Shown here in pieces: positions 1-5,889 of a stretch of 8,064 nt of DNA. Position numbers and translations under genes: made by a program. The notes under the pieces are model-generated. The model saw nothing but the letters and a program-made list of their open reading frames with translations, was not told where the DNA came from and did not search any database. Position 1 is the first letter of the stretch. Each line of letters starts with the position of its first letter. The DNA is from Thermohalobaculum sp039026295 (GTDB taxonomy: Bacteria > Pseudomonadota > Alphaproteobacteria > Rhodobacterales > Rhodobacteraceae), in contig JBCCMP010000233.1 in the NCBI GenBank assembly GCA_039026295.1, forward strand, positions 1 to 8,064, read 5' to 3'.

Positions 1-1991
1 CCGCGCTCCCAGGTCATCTGGGAGATGTGGACCAGCCCGTCGCGCTTGCCGAAGAAGTTCACAAAGGCACCGAAGTCCATGATCTTGACGACCTTGCCGG
101 TGTAGATCTTGCCCTGCTCAGGCTCGGCCACAATGGCGTTGATCAACTCGTAGGCCTTCTCGATCGCAGCGCCGTCCGGAGATGCGATCTTGATCACGCC
201 ATCGTCGTTGATGTCGACCTTGGCACCGGATTCCTCGACGATCGAACGGATAACCTTTCCGCCCGACCCGATCACTTCGCGGATCTTGTCCGGGTTGATC
301 TGCATCGTTTCGATGCGCGGGGCGTGGGCCGAGAATTCCTGGCGGCCTTCGCTGAGCGCCTTCGCCATCTCGCCCAGAATGTGCATCCGGCCGTCCTTGG
401 CCTGTGCAAGGGCGGTTTCCATGATGGCGGGCGTAATCCCTGCCACCTTGATGTCCATCTGCAGCGAGGTAATCCCAGCCTCGGTTCCGGCCACCTTGAA
501 GTCCATATCGCCAAGATGGTCTTCGTCACCCAGGATGTCGGTCAACACTGCGTACTGGCCGTCGTCCTGAAGGATCAGACCCATGGCGACCCCGGCGACC
601 GGGGCCTTCAGCGGAACAGCGGCGTCCATCATGCTGAGCGAGCCGCCGCAGACTGTCGCCATCGACGACGAGCCATTGGATTCGGTGATCTCCGACACCA
701 GACGGATGGTGTAGGGGAATTCGGTCGCTGGCGGCAGAACCGCCTGCAGAGCGCGCCAGGCAAGCTTGCCGTGGCCGATTTCACGGCGTCCCGGAGGGCC
801 ATTGCGCCCGGTCTCGCCTACCGAATAGCTGGGGAAGTTGTAGTGCAGCAGGAAGCGTTCGCGCCATTCGCCTTCCAGCGCATCGATGATCTGCTCGTCA
901 TCGCCGGTGCCCAAGGTCGTGACCAGCAGGCCCTGAGTCTCGCCGCGGGTGAATAGGGCCGACCCGTGGGTGCGGGGCAGCAGACCGACCTCGCACTCGA
1001 TCGGGCGAACCGTTGTCAGGTCGCGTCCATCGATCCGCGTGCCGGTGGCGATCACATCGCCGCGCAACACTTCAGAGTCCAGCTGCTTCAGACAGGACTT
1101 GATCGCGCCCGACTCGTCGGGATGCTCTTCCGCAAGGGCTTCCTTGACCTTCTGGTGGGCATTGCCCAGCGCTTCCTGCCGGTCGAGTTTGTCCAGGATC
1201 TTGAACGCAGCGCGGATCTCGTCCTCGGCCATGCCTTTGATCTTGGCATAGAGGTCCGAGTGGTCATCCGGCTGAAAGTCGAAAGGCTCTTTGGCCGATT
1301 CTTCTGCCAGAGCGATGATCATGTCGATCACCGGCTGCATGGCATCGTGGCCGAAGGTCACGGCGCCCAGCATTTCTTCTTCCGACAGCTCGTAGGCCTC
1401 GGACTCGACCATCATCACCGCGTCTTTTGTGCCCGCGACGACGAGGTTTAGGCGCTGTTCCGGATTATCGACCAATTTGTTCATGTCGTCGACTTTGGGG
1501 TTCAGCACGTAGTCGCCGTCGACAAATCCGACACGCGCACCGCCGATCGGTCCGCGGAACGGCGCCCCCGAGATCGTGAGCGCAGCCGAGGCTGCGATCA
1601 TACCGATGATGTCGGGGTCATTTTCCATGTCATGGCTGAGAACAGTGATCATGACCTGGGTTTCATTGCGAAAGCCCGGCACGAACAGCGGCCGGATCGG
1701 CCTGTCGATCAGACGGCTGGTCAGCGTCTCTTTTTCGGTCGGACGCGCTTCGCGCTTGAAGAAGCCGCCTGGGATCTTGCCTGCGGCATAGTACTTTTCA
1801 TTGTAGTTCACGGTCAGGGGGAAGAAATCCAGCCCCTCTTTCGCGTGCTTGTCGAAGACGACGTTGGCCATGACAGTGGTCTCACCGTACGTGACGATCA
1901 CCGAGCCATCGGCCTGACGGGCCATTTTGCCCGTTTCCATGGAGAGCGTCTCGCCCCCCCATTCCATTTCCTTGCGGACGATATCGAACAT
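1..1991 (-). CDS. pnp: Polynucleotide phosphorylase (PNPase), 3' end beyond window
   Basis: PNPase degrades RNA 3' to 5' by phosphorolysis, releasing nucleoside diphosphates; it acts as a cytoplasmic trimer. I read 663 residues without interruption from ATG at 1991 to the left edge. Two RNase PH-like domains occupy roughly residues 1-140 and 310-540, separated by a helical domain. The first carries GGFFKREAR (75-83). The second carries the catalytic block GDEDHLGDMDFK (488-499); D491, D497 and K499 match the metal-site residues of E. coli PNPase. A KH domain follows with GSGG at 575-578, then an S1 domain (VKIMDFGAF, DGLVHISQ) cut by the window edge. About 50 residues should be missing, judged from the usual length near 710. 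The start is supported by a purine-rich AAGGAAAC about 6 bases upstream and by the N-terminal MFDIVRKEMEWGG. It lies downstream of rpsO as in many bacteria. Codons 11-13 contain a run of seven G. Confidence 0.97.
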   Translation of the reverse strand, partial: MFDIVRKEMEWGGETLSMETGKMARQADGSVIVTYGETTVMANVVFDKHAKEGLDFFPLTVNYNEKYYAAGKIPGGFFKREARPTEKETLTSRLIDRPIRPLFVPGFRNETQVMITVLSHDMENDPDIIGMIAASAALTISGAPFRGPIGGARVGFVDGDYVLNPKVDDMNKLVDNPEQRLNLVVAGTKDAVMMVESEAYELSEEEMLGAVTFGHDAMQPVIDMIIALAEESAKEPFDFQPDDHSDLYAKIKGMAEDEIRAAFKILDKLDRQEALGNAHQKVKEALAEEHPDESGAIKSCLKQLDSEVLRGDVIATGTRIDGRDLTTVRPIECEVGLLPRTHGSALFTRGETQGLLVTTLGTGDDEQIIDALEGEWRERFLLHYNFPSYSVGETGRNGPPGRREIGHGKLAWRALQAVLPPATEFPYTIRLVSEITESNGSSSMATVCGGSLSMMDAAVPLKAPVAGVAMGLILQDDGQYAVLTDILGDEDHLGDMDFKVAGTEAGITSLQMDIKVAGITPAIMETALAQAKDGRMHILGEMAKALSEGRQEFSAHAPRIETMQINPDKIREVIGSGGKVIRSIVEESGAKVDINDDGVIKIASPDGAAIEKAYELINAIVAEPEQGKIYTGKVVKIMDFGAFVNFFGKRDGLVHISQMTWER

Positions 1992-2173
1992 TCCGTTTCC
2001 TTTTCCAGCGAGACAGATCCGGATGACCGGCCCCGCGCATCGTGCCACCTTTGGCACAGACCCCCGTTTCAGATTCCCGAACGGCTGCCTGGGGTCGGGG
2101 ACAGTCGTGTGCGGACGTTGCCTGCCAGTTTTAGGTCCAAGGACCCCGGGGCAGGCGGGCAGGCCCCGAATCA
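1992..2173 (-). promoter_or_regulatory. pnp leader region with inverted repeats
   Basis: This is the region between the rpsO terminator and the pnp start, and it holds no convincing gene. On the minus strand it contains the perfect hairpin GTGCCA-AAGG-TGGCAC (2042-2057), the inverted repeat GGTCC-TT-GGACC (2134-2145), and a GGGGC/GCCCC pair near 2149-2169. CCGG-TCAT-CCGG sits close to the start codon near 2030. In E. coli a pnp leader stem is cut by RNase III and used in PNPase autoregulation. These stems are shorter, so an equivalent role is only a possibility. I could not identify a good -35/-10 pair. Confidence 0.4.
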
Positions 2174-2200
2174 AAAGCGCGCCCCTGGGGAGCGCGCCTT
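2174..2200 (-). terminator. Intrinsic terminator after rpsO
   Basis: Read on the minus strand, the arms are AAGGCGCGC and GCGCGCTTT around a nine-base loop (TCCCCAGGG). The six GC pairs are extended by one G-U and two A-U pairs. The 3' arm runs into TTTT then GATT. The hairpin begins about nine bases after the rpsO stop. It should limit readthrough from rpsO into pnp. Confidence 0.85.
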
Positions 2201-2208
2201 CGTGTCGT

Positions 2209-2478
2209 TCAGCGGCGGATGCCGAGGCGCTTGATGATGCCCTGATAGCGGGCTTCGTCCTTGGCCTTGGTGTAGTCCAGCAGCTTCCGGCGCTGTGACA
2301 CCATCTTCAGAAGACCACGACGCGAGTGGTTGTCTTTCTTGTGGCCTTTGAAATGCTCGGTCAGGTTGGTGATCCTTTCGGTCAGGATCGCGATCTGAAC
2401 TTCCGGGCTGCCGGTGTCACCGTCTTTGGTGCCGAATTCCTTGATCAGTTCCTGCTTACGCTCTGGCGCAATCGACAT
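2209..2478 (-). CDS. rpsO: 30S ribosomal protein S15
   Basis: S15 binds 16S rRNA early in assembly of the small-subunit platform and contacts 23S rRNA in the 70S ribosome. The product is 89 residues, the usual bacterial length. It shows the family blocks DTGSPEVQIA (21-30), HKKDNHSRRGLL and RRKLLDY, and ends in GIIKRLGIRR. The ATG at 2478 is preceded by a strong Shine-Dalgarno AAAGGAGA at 2483-2490. An intrinsic terminator sits about ten bases after the stop. The gene is preceded by a long leader and followed by pnp, the classical rpsO-pnp arrangement. In several bacteria S15 represses its own translation by binding its mRNA leader; the leader here has hairpins that could serve this, but that is inference. 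Confidence 0.98.
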   Translation of the reverse strand: MSIAPERKQELIKEFGTKDGDTGSPEVQIAILTERITNLTEHFKGHKKDNHSRRGLLKMVSQRRKLLDYTKAKDEARYQGIIKRLGIRR

Positions 2479-2590
2479 CAGGTCTCCTTTCTTGTTCTTG
2501 AAATTCCTTGTCGCTGTCGGCCAGGGCCGGGATGTCGTCCAGCACGGTCGGAAAGCGCAAGTCCTGCCTCAAGATGCAGTGCGCGGGCAT
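2456..2590 (-). CDS. Candidate 44-residue small ORF overlapping the rpsO start
   Basis: The frame runs from ATG at 2590 to TAA at 2456, overlapping rpsO by 23 bases in another frame. The predicted peptide begins MPAHCILRQDL and ends DVDCARA; I recognise no family. The composition of codons 2-28 looks coding: by my count 26 of 27 third positions are G or C, against about 63% at first and 41% at second positions. That pattern fades upstream of the ATG and again over the rpsO ribosome-binding site. There is no Shine-Dalgarno, so translation would need a near-leaderless transcript from the weak promoter just upstream. It may be a leader peptide, a decayed gene end, or chance periodicity in structured RNA. 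Confidence 0.2.
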   Translation of the reverse strand: MPAHCILRQDLRFPTVLDDIPALADSDKEFQEQERRPDVDCARA

Positions 2591-2604
2591 ATGGCAGTGT
2601 TCGG

Positions 2605-2633
2605 AGGATAAATCCAGAGAAATCGAAGCGTAA
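2605..2633 (-). promoter_or_regulatory. Weak candidate promoter for rpsO
   Basis: On the minus strand TTACGC is followed after 17 bases by TATCCT. The -10 matches the sigma-70 consensus at four of six positions, but the -35 matches at only two. Use of this site would give rpsO a leader of about 120 bases. It lies in the AT-richer half of the spacer, which is mild support. Confidence 0.2.
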
Positions 2634-2736
2634 ATCAGCTTAAAAGGCTGTTAGACGCGTTCTTTCTTCGCTTCATCTACGGCATCTGACGAATGTCAGC
2701 TGGATGGATGCAAGCCGGTGTTTCTCAGGGCGTGTT

Positions 2737-2763
2737 CGCCCCCGTGGCCGGACCAAGGGGGCG
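2737..2763 (-). terminator. GC hairpin after the small exported protein
   Basis: Seven perfect pairs (CGCCCCC/GGGGGCG on the minus strand) enclose a 13-base loop, itself able to form a TGG/CCA step. The hairpin starts six bases after the stop codon, where a terminator is expected. No U-tract follows (AACACG), so it may be a weak terminator or a 3'-end protecting stem. Confidence 0.45.
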
Positions 2764-2769
2764 GGAGTT

Positions 2770-2994
2770 TTACTCGCTGACCGGCTTGCTTTGCGCAAGG
2801 CGGGTCGGCTCTTCGTCTTTTTCCGGCGTTTCGGCCTGCACCGTCTGCTGCGGCTTGGTTGTTTTCGCCTCGGCCGTCACCGCACTGTAGTTGCAGTTGT
2901 AGCCTGCAGCGGCACCGTTTGCCTTGTAGTCACCCGCATGCGCAGCACCAGCTGTGGCGAGCATTGCGGCGGTCAGGATCGTCAGCGTACGCAT
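2770..2994 (-). CDS. Small exported hypothetical protein (74 aa)
   Basis: I do not recognise the family. The N-terminus is a typical Sec signal peptide: a basic start (MRT), a hydrophobic core over about residues 4-18, and AHA before a likely signal peptidase I cut after A20. The mature part would be about 54 residues. It starts with a Gly/Ala/Tyr/Asn-rich segment containing one cysteine (C34, in GYNCNYS), then becomes polar and charged (PEKDEEP), probably disordered, and ends KPVSE. The ATG at 2994 has a clear AGGAGA about six bases upstream. The gene lies 72 bases after truB with its own candidate promoter, and a GC hairpin follows it. A periplasmic or secreted location is inferred; the function is unknown. 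Confidence 0.75.
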   Translation of the reverse strand: MRTLTILTAAMLATAGAAHAGDYKANGAAAGYNCNYSAVTAEAKTTKPQQTVQAETPEKDEEPTRLAQSKPVSE

Positions 2995-3025
2995 TTTCGG
3001 TCTCCTGTTGGTTGTGGTGGGATTA

Positions 3026-3053
3026 ACGATAGCGGAGACCGACGCGACTTCAA
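3026..3053 (-). promoter_or_regulatory. Candidate promoter of the small exported protein
   Basis: On the minus strand TTGAAG is followed after 16 bases by TATCGT, each matching the sigma-70 consensus at four of six positions. The predicted start near 3019 would give a leader of about 25 bases containing the AGGAGA ribosome-binding site. The site fills most of the gap after truB, where no strong terminator is seen. Confidence 0.35.
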
Positions 3054-3066
3054 CCCAAAAGCGGGC

Positions 3067-3966
3067 CTAAAGCACGAACACCCGCGACGGATGAAGCATA
3101 CCTGCCTTGTAGGTCACGAGGGCGACAGGAACGCCGTTTTCCGACGCCCAGGCCTCGTCGCCATAGTCAAGATCAGTGTGTGTAACCGCGACCGGGTTGC
3201 CGTTCATCAAACGTTGCGCGTCACCACGCCGCAGGTGTTGTTCCGGCAGGTCGTGCAGCCCGGCCTCCAATGCCATCAGCGGCCTTGTGTCGGCCTCGCG
3301 CAAATCATCGAAGCTTGAGAAGTCCAAGGCGCCTTCCAGCGTAAAACCCCCTGATGCCGTACGGCGCAGATCGACCACATGACCAAGGCATCCCAGTTCC
3401 GCGCCGAGATCACGGGCGATCGACCGGACATAGCCGCCCTTTCCGCAGACCATTTCCAGTACCGCGTAATCCGGATCTGGCCGGTCCAGCAGTTCGAGAC
3501 GCCGGACATAAAGAGGGCGGGCGGCGAGTTCCACGTCGACGCCATCGCGCGCCAGGTCATAGGCACGCTCGCCATTGATTTTTACGGCAGAAAATCGCTG
3601 GGGCACCTGTTCAATGTCACCGGTGAAGCCTGTCAGCGCATCCGCGATCGCTGCGTCTTCAGGCCGAGTCGCGGAGGTTGCGATCACCTCCCCCTCAGCA
3701 TCGTCGGTCGTTGTCTGCTGCCCAAGACGAACTGTAAACCGGTACGTCTTCAACCCCTCTTGCGCGAACGGGACCGTTTTGGTCGCCTCGCCGAAGGCGA
3801 TGGCCAGCACGCCGGTCGCCATTGGATCTAAGGTACCCGCATGCCCGGCTTTCTGTGCTTGATACGCCCAGCGCGCTTTGTTTACGACCGCCGTCGAAGT
3901 CACGCCAAGCGGCTTATCGACCACGATCCAGCCGTGCACCGGGTTTCCTTTGCGCTTGCGCACCAT
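3067..3966 (-). CDS. truB: tRNA pseudouridine(55) synthase TruB
   Basis: TruB isomerises uridine 55 in the T-loop of most tRNAs to pseudouridine and also helps tRNA fold. From ATG at 3966 the product is 299 residues, near the family's usual 300-315. It begins MVRKRKG, then GWIVVDKPLGVTST (12-25), the motif that opens TruB proteins. The catalytic aspartate is D47 in HAGTLDPMATGVL. Further family motifs are KINGERAYDLAR and KGGYVRSIARDLG, followed by the GHVVDLRR segment. The frame stays open to an alternative GTG at 4023 that would add 19 residues; I prefer 3966 because homologues start at this RKRKG segment. Neither start has a strong Shine-Dalgarno (AGAAGAGAG before 3966). The stop is TAG. 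Its neighbours are a putative lipoprotein gene upstream and the small exported-protein gene downstream, then rpsO. Confidence 0.95.
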   Translation of the reverse strand: MVRKRKGNPVHGWIVVDKPLGVTSTAVVNKARWAYQAQKAGHAGTLDPMATGVLAIAFGEATKTVPFAQEGLKTYRFTVRLGQQTTTDDAEGEVIATSATRPEDAAIADALTGFTGDIEQVPQRFSAVKINGERAYDLARDGVDVELAARPLYVRRLELLDRPDPDYAVLEMVCGKGGYVRSIARDLGAELGCLGHVVDLRRTASGGFTLEGALDFSSFDDLREADTRPLMALEAGLHDLPEQHLRRGDAQRLMNGNPVAVTHTDLDYGDEAWASENGVPVALVTYKAGMLHPSRVFVL

Positions 3967-4041
3967 GGCTCTCTTCTCGGCTTCAGGGATCCGGATACCG
4001 CCGGGAAGGCGGGTCTTTAGCACCGCTGCCGGCCAGCTTCC

Positions 4042-4078
4042 AGCGCCAGTCTGACGGCGCTTGGCCCCATTCAGGGGC
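4042..4078 (-). promoter_or_regulatory. Two tandem hairpins in the truB leader
   Basis: On the minus strand GCCCC-TGAAT-GGGGC (4064-4078) is followed two bases later by AGCGCC-GTCAGACT-GGCGCT (4042-4061). Both stems are perfect. With the upstream terminator-like hairpin they fill most of the gap before truB. The last arm (GGCGCTG) could instead pair with the CAGCGCC arm of the upstream hairpin, so alternative folds exist. Confidence 0.4.
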
Positions 4079-4090
4079 GGTGGGTGCAGG

Positions 4091-4113
4091 GGGGCGCTGC
4101 AGACCAGCGCCCC
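4091..4113 (-). terminator. Terminator-like hairpin after the putative lipoprotein gene
   Basis: A perfect nine-pair stem (GGGGCGCTG/CAGCGCCCC) closes a five-base loop, 19 bases after the lipoprotein stop codon. There is no U-tract on the minus strand, so termination strength is uncertain. On the plus strand it is followed by TTGTGATT, but no plus-strand gene needs it. Confidence 0.55.
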
Positions 4114-4132
4114 TTGTGATTGCGAAGAGCGG

Positions 4133-4528
4133 TTATTCGCTTACCGGCGCAGTGTCGTCGTCGGCTGCCGGGACGGTGGCGCTTTCAGCGATCTCTTGTT
4201 CGCTGATCGGATCGACGACTGTTTCCTCGCCGAAGCTTTCCTCGACGAAAGCCGCGACGCGGCCTGCCTTGGCGCAGGCCTTCTTGCGCGCAGCCCGAAC
4301 CCGGTCGACCAGTTCGCCCTGGCCTACCGTGTCCGCGACCGAGTCCACAGCAACCCTGAAGATCTCTCCGTCAACGGTTTGGCATTTGGCAAGGATTGCG
4401 CCCGATGCGCCATCGATTGCGCCGATGATGCCGCCGGTTTCAAAACCAGCCGTTGTCTGCGGCGCGATCGTTCGGGCCGCCTCGCAGCCGCTCAAGGCAA
4501 TGGCGGCGACAATTGCAATATACTTCAT
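4133..4528 (-). CDS. Putative lipoprotein of unknown function (131 aa)
   Basis: I do not recognise the family. The N-terminus MKYIAIVAAIALSGC is a short lipoprotein signal: a positive residue, a hydrophobic core and an LSGC lipobox with the lipidated cysteine at C15. The next residue is Glu rather than Asp, which by the E. coli rule would favour the outer membrane. A glycine-rich segment follows (FETGGIIGAIDGASGAI, 29-45), then a more ordinary central region, a basic patch RVRAARKKACAK (77-88), and an acidic, probably disordered tail ending DDDTAPVSE. Besides C15 there are cysteines at 49 and 84, which could form a disulphide. The ATG at 4528 has AGGGGAA just upstream. It is separated from pobA by 182 bases, so it probably has its own promoter. 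Function unknown. Confidence 0.8.
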   Translation of the reverse strand: MKYIAIVAAIALSGCEAARTIAPQTTAGFETGGIIGAIDGASGAILAKCQTVDGEIFRVAVDSVADTVGQGELVDRVRAARKKACAKAGRVAAFVEESFGEETVVDPISEQEIAESATVPAADDDTAPVSE

Positions 4529-4710
4529 GACTTTCCCCTATGGTCTGTCTGCAATCTCTTGGAAAAAACGGTGAGACAAAGCCTGTCCCGCACCGATGTC
4601 ACGCCCCCAAACTCGCGATGAACGTAACACTCATCGCCCTACACGATAAAATTTAAGGCAAAGTTTAACTTTAGGGTGTGGGGATCGCCACGTCGTTTCG
4701 TCGGCAGGCC
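4529..4710 (-). promoter_or_regulatory. AT-rich spacer between pobA and the lipoprotein gene
   Basis: This 182-base gap holds no gene that I can support. It contains a seven-pair hairpin, GCGATGA/TCATCGC, with a nine-base loop (4615-4637). A 13-base perfect palindrome, AAAGTTTAACTTT (4660-4672), lies in an AT-rich run (about 4641-4675) that stands out from the surrounding sequence. No clear intrinsic terminator follows pobA. The AT-rich run is a reasonable place for the lipoprotein promoter or a regulator site, but no -35/-10 pair is convincing. Confidence 0.4.
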
Positions 4711-5889
4711 TCAAATTTCGAAAGGCAGTCCGACGTAATTCTCGGCCAGCGCCCGGGAGGCTGTTTCTGATGTGCAAAGATAATCGAACTCGGCCATTTG
4801 CATGCGTCGTTCAAAGGCGCTGTGTTCCGGGAAGCGGTGCAGCAGCATCGACATCCACCAGCTGAACCGCTCGGTCTTCCAGACGCGGCGCAGCGCAATG
4901 GAAGAGTAGTCGTCCAACAGTCTGTCATCACCTTTATAGTGCTCAGCAAACGCGCGCGACAGGATCCGGACGTCGCCTACCGCCAGGTTCAGGCCCTTGG
5001 CCCCAGTTGGTGGGACAATGTGCGCTGCGTCCCCGGCCAGGAAGAGCTTTCCCCATCGCATTGGCTCGGCCACGAACGATCTGAGCGGCGCAATCGATTT
5101 CTCGAATATCGGACCGGTGCAGAGCTTTGCGGCTGTATCGGGTCCAAGGCGGGTGCCGAGCTCTTCCCAAAACCGGTCATCAGACCAATCGGCAATGTCA
5201 TCGTCGACGGGGGCCTGCACATAGTAGCGGCTGCGCGTCGCTGACCGCATGGAGCAGAGGAAAAACCCCCGGTCGGTGTTGCCGTAAATCAGTTCGTCCC
5301 CGATCGGCGGGCGATCTGTCAGAACGCCGAGCCAGCCGAATGGGTAGACCCGATCGAAGGTTTTAAGCACGTCTGCCGGGAATGTCTGACGCGTGATGCC
5401 GTGATAGCCGTCGCATCCTGCCACGAAGTCGCAGTCGATCCGCACGGCCTCACCGTCATGGGTGACGTGTATGCTTGGCTTAGCTTTCGGATCCTCGATC
5501 CTCGCATCGGGAGCATCGTAGAGGATCTGAGCCCCCTGCGATAGCCGGCGGTCGATCAGGTCCTTGGTCACCTCGGTCTGGCCGTAGACCATCACAGGCT
5601 TACCCGTCAGCCCGGTCAGGTCGATGCGGTGATGCTGGCCGTCGAATGCCAGATCGAAACCATCATGGCGCAGACCCTCGCGATCCAGCCTGTCGCCTAC
5701 CCCTGCCTCACGCAGCGTTTCGACCGAGCCCCATTCCAGCACCCCGGCACGAATGCGGCTCGCCACATGGTCCCGGCTCTGGCGTTCGACAATGACCGAC
5801 TCAACCCCGGCATTGTGCAGAAGCTGGCTCAGCAACAGACCTGCCGGACCCGCGCCAATGATCCCGACCTGGGTGCGGATCGCTCTCAT
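4711..5889 (-). CDS. pobA: 4-hydroxybenzoate 3-monooxygenase
   Basis: This FAD enzyme hydroxylates 4-hydroxybenzoate to protocatechuate using O2 and NAD(P)H, feeding the beta-ketoadipate pathway. The product is 392 residues against 394 for Pseudomonas fluorescens PobA and aligns along its length. Visible landmarks are the FAD-binding GAGPAG (12-17), the RIRAGVLE segment (45-52), the AGCDGYHG motif (157-164), and GDAAHIVPPTGAKGLNLA (286-303) for the FAD pyrophosphate and ribityl. The substrate residues of the P. fluorescens enzyme are all kept: Y202, S213, R215, Y223, P294 and Y385 correspond to Y201, S212, R214, Y222, P293 and Y385. In the coenzyme helix the residue matching Tyr38 is His41, so NADPH versus NADH preference is open. 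The ATG overlaps the preceding gene's stop by four bases (ATGA) and lacks a Shine-Dalgarno, which suggests translational coupling. No pobR or pca gene is in the window. Confidence 0.96.
   Translation of the reverse strand: MRAIRTQVGIIGAGPAGLLLSQLLHNAGVESVIVERQSRDHVASRIRAGVLEWGSVETLREAGVGDRLDREGLRHDGFDLAFDGQHHRIDLTGLTGKPVMVYGQTEVTKDLIDRRLSQGAQILYDAPDARIEDPKAKPSIHVTHDGEAVRIDCDFVAGCDGYHGITRQTFPADVLKTFDRVYPFGWLGVLTDRPPIGDELIYGNTDRGFFLCSMRSATRSRYYVQAPVDDDIADWSDDRFWEELGTRLGPDTAAKLCTGPIFEKSIAPLRSFVAEPMRWGKLFLAGDAAHIVPPTGAKGLNLAVGDVRILSRAFAEHYKGDDRLLDDYSSIALRRVWKTERFSWWMSMLLHRFPEHSAFERRMQMAEFDYLCTSETASRALAENYVGLPFEI

Larger units (their letters stand above)
2479..2769 (-). promoter_or_regulatory. rpsO upstream leader
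   Basis: This 291-base stretch separates the small exported-protein gene from rpsO. Its distal part (about 2600-2700) is relatively AT-rich, and its proximal part is GC-rich and structured. Minus-strand features are a CTGAC-ATTC-GTCAG inverted repeat (2686-2699), a two-part hairpin with outer GCGC/GCGC and inner CTGC/GCAG arms (2555-2584), a compact CGGC-CCTG-GCCG stem-loop near 2518-2529, and the rpsO Shine-Dalgarno. A candidate small ORF overlaps it and is listed separately. The structures suit an S15-responsive leader, but I could not match them to a known S15-binding motif by eye. Confidence 0.4.

Noticed and set aside
1870..2040. Upstream open frame starting at ATG 2040 and overlapping the pnp start
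   Set aside because: It has a purine-rich stretch upstream, but the translation is short and basic, the frame differs from pnp, and no coding-type codon bias is seen. It is mentioned only as part of the leader.
27..2298. Long plus-strand open frames opposite pnp, up to 309 codons
   Set aside because: Pnp reads cleanly on the minus strand with all family motifs. The opposite frames give arginine/histidine-rich sequences with no recognisable domain, as expected opposite a GC-rich gene.
3822..4621. Plus-strand open frames of 186 and 250 codons around 3822-4621
   Set aside because: They run opposite truB and the lipoprotein gene, have low-complexity Arg/Ser/Pro-rich translations, and conflict with the minus-strand signal peptide, lipobox and ribosome-binding site.
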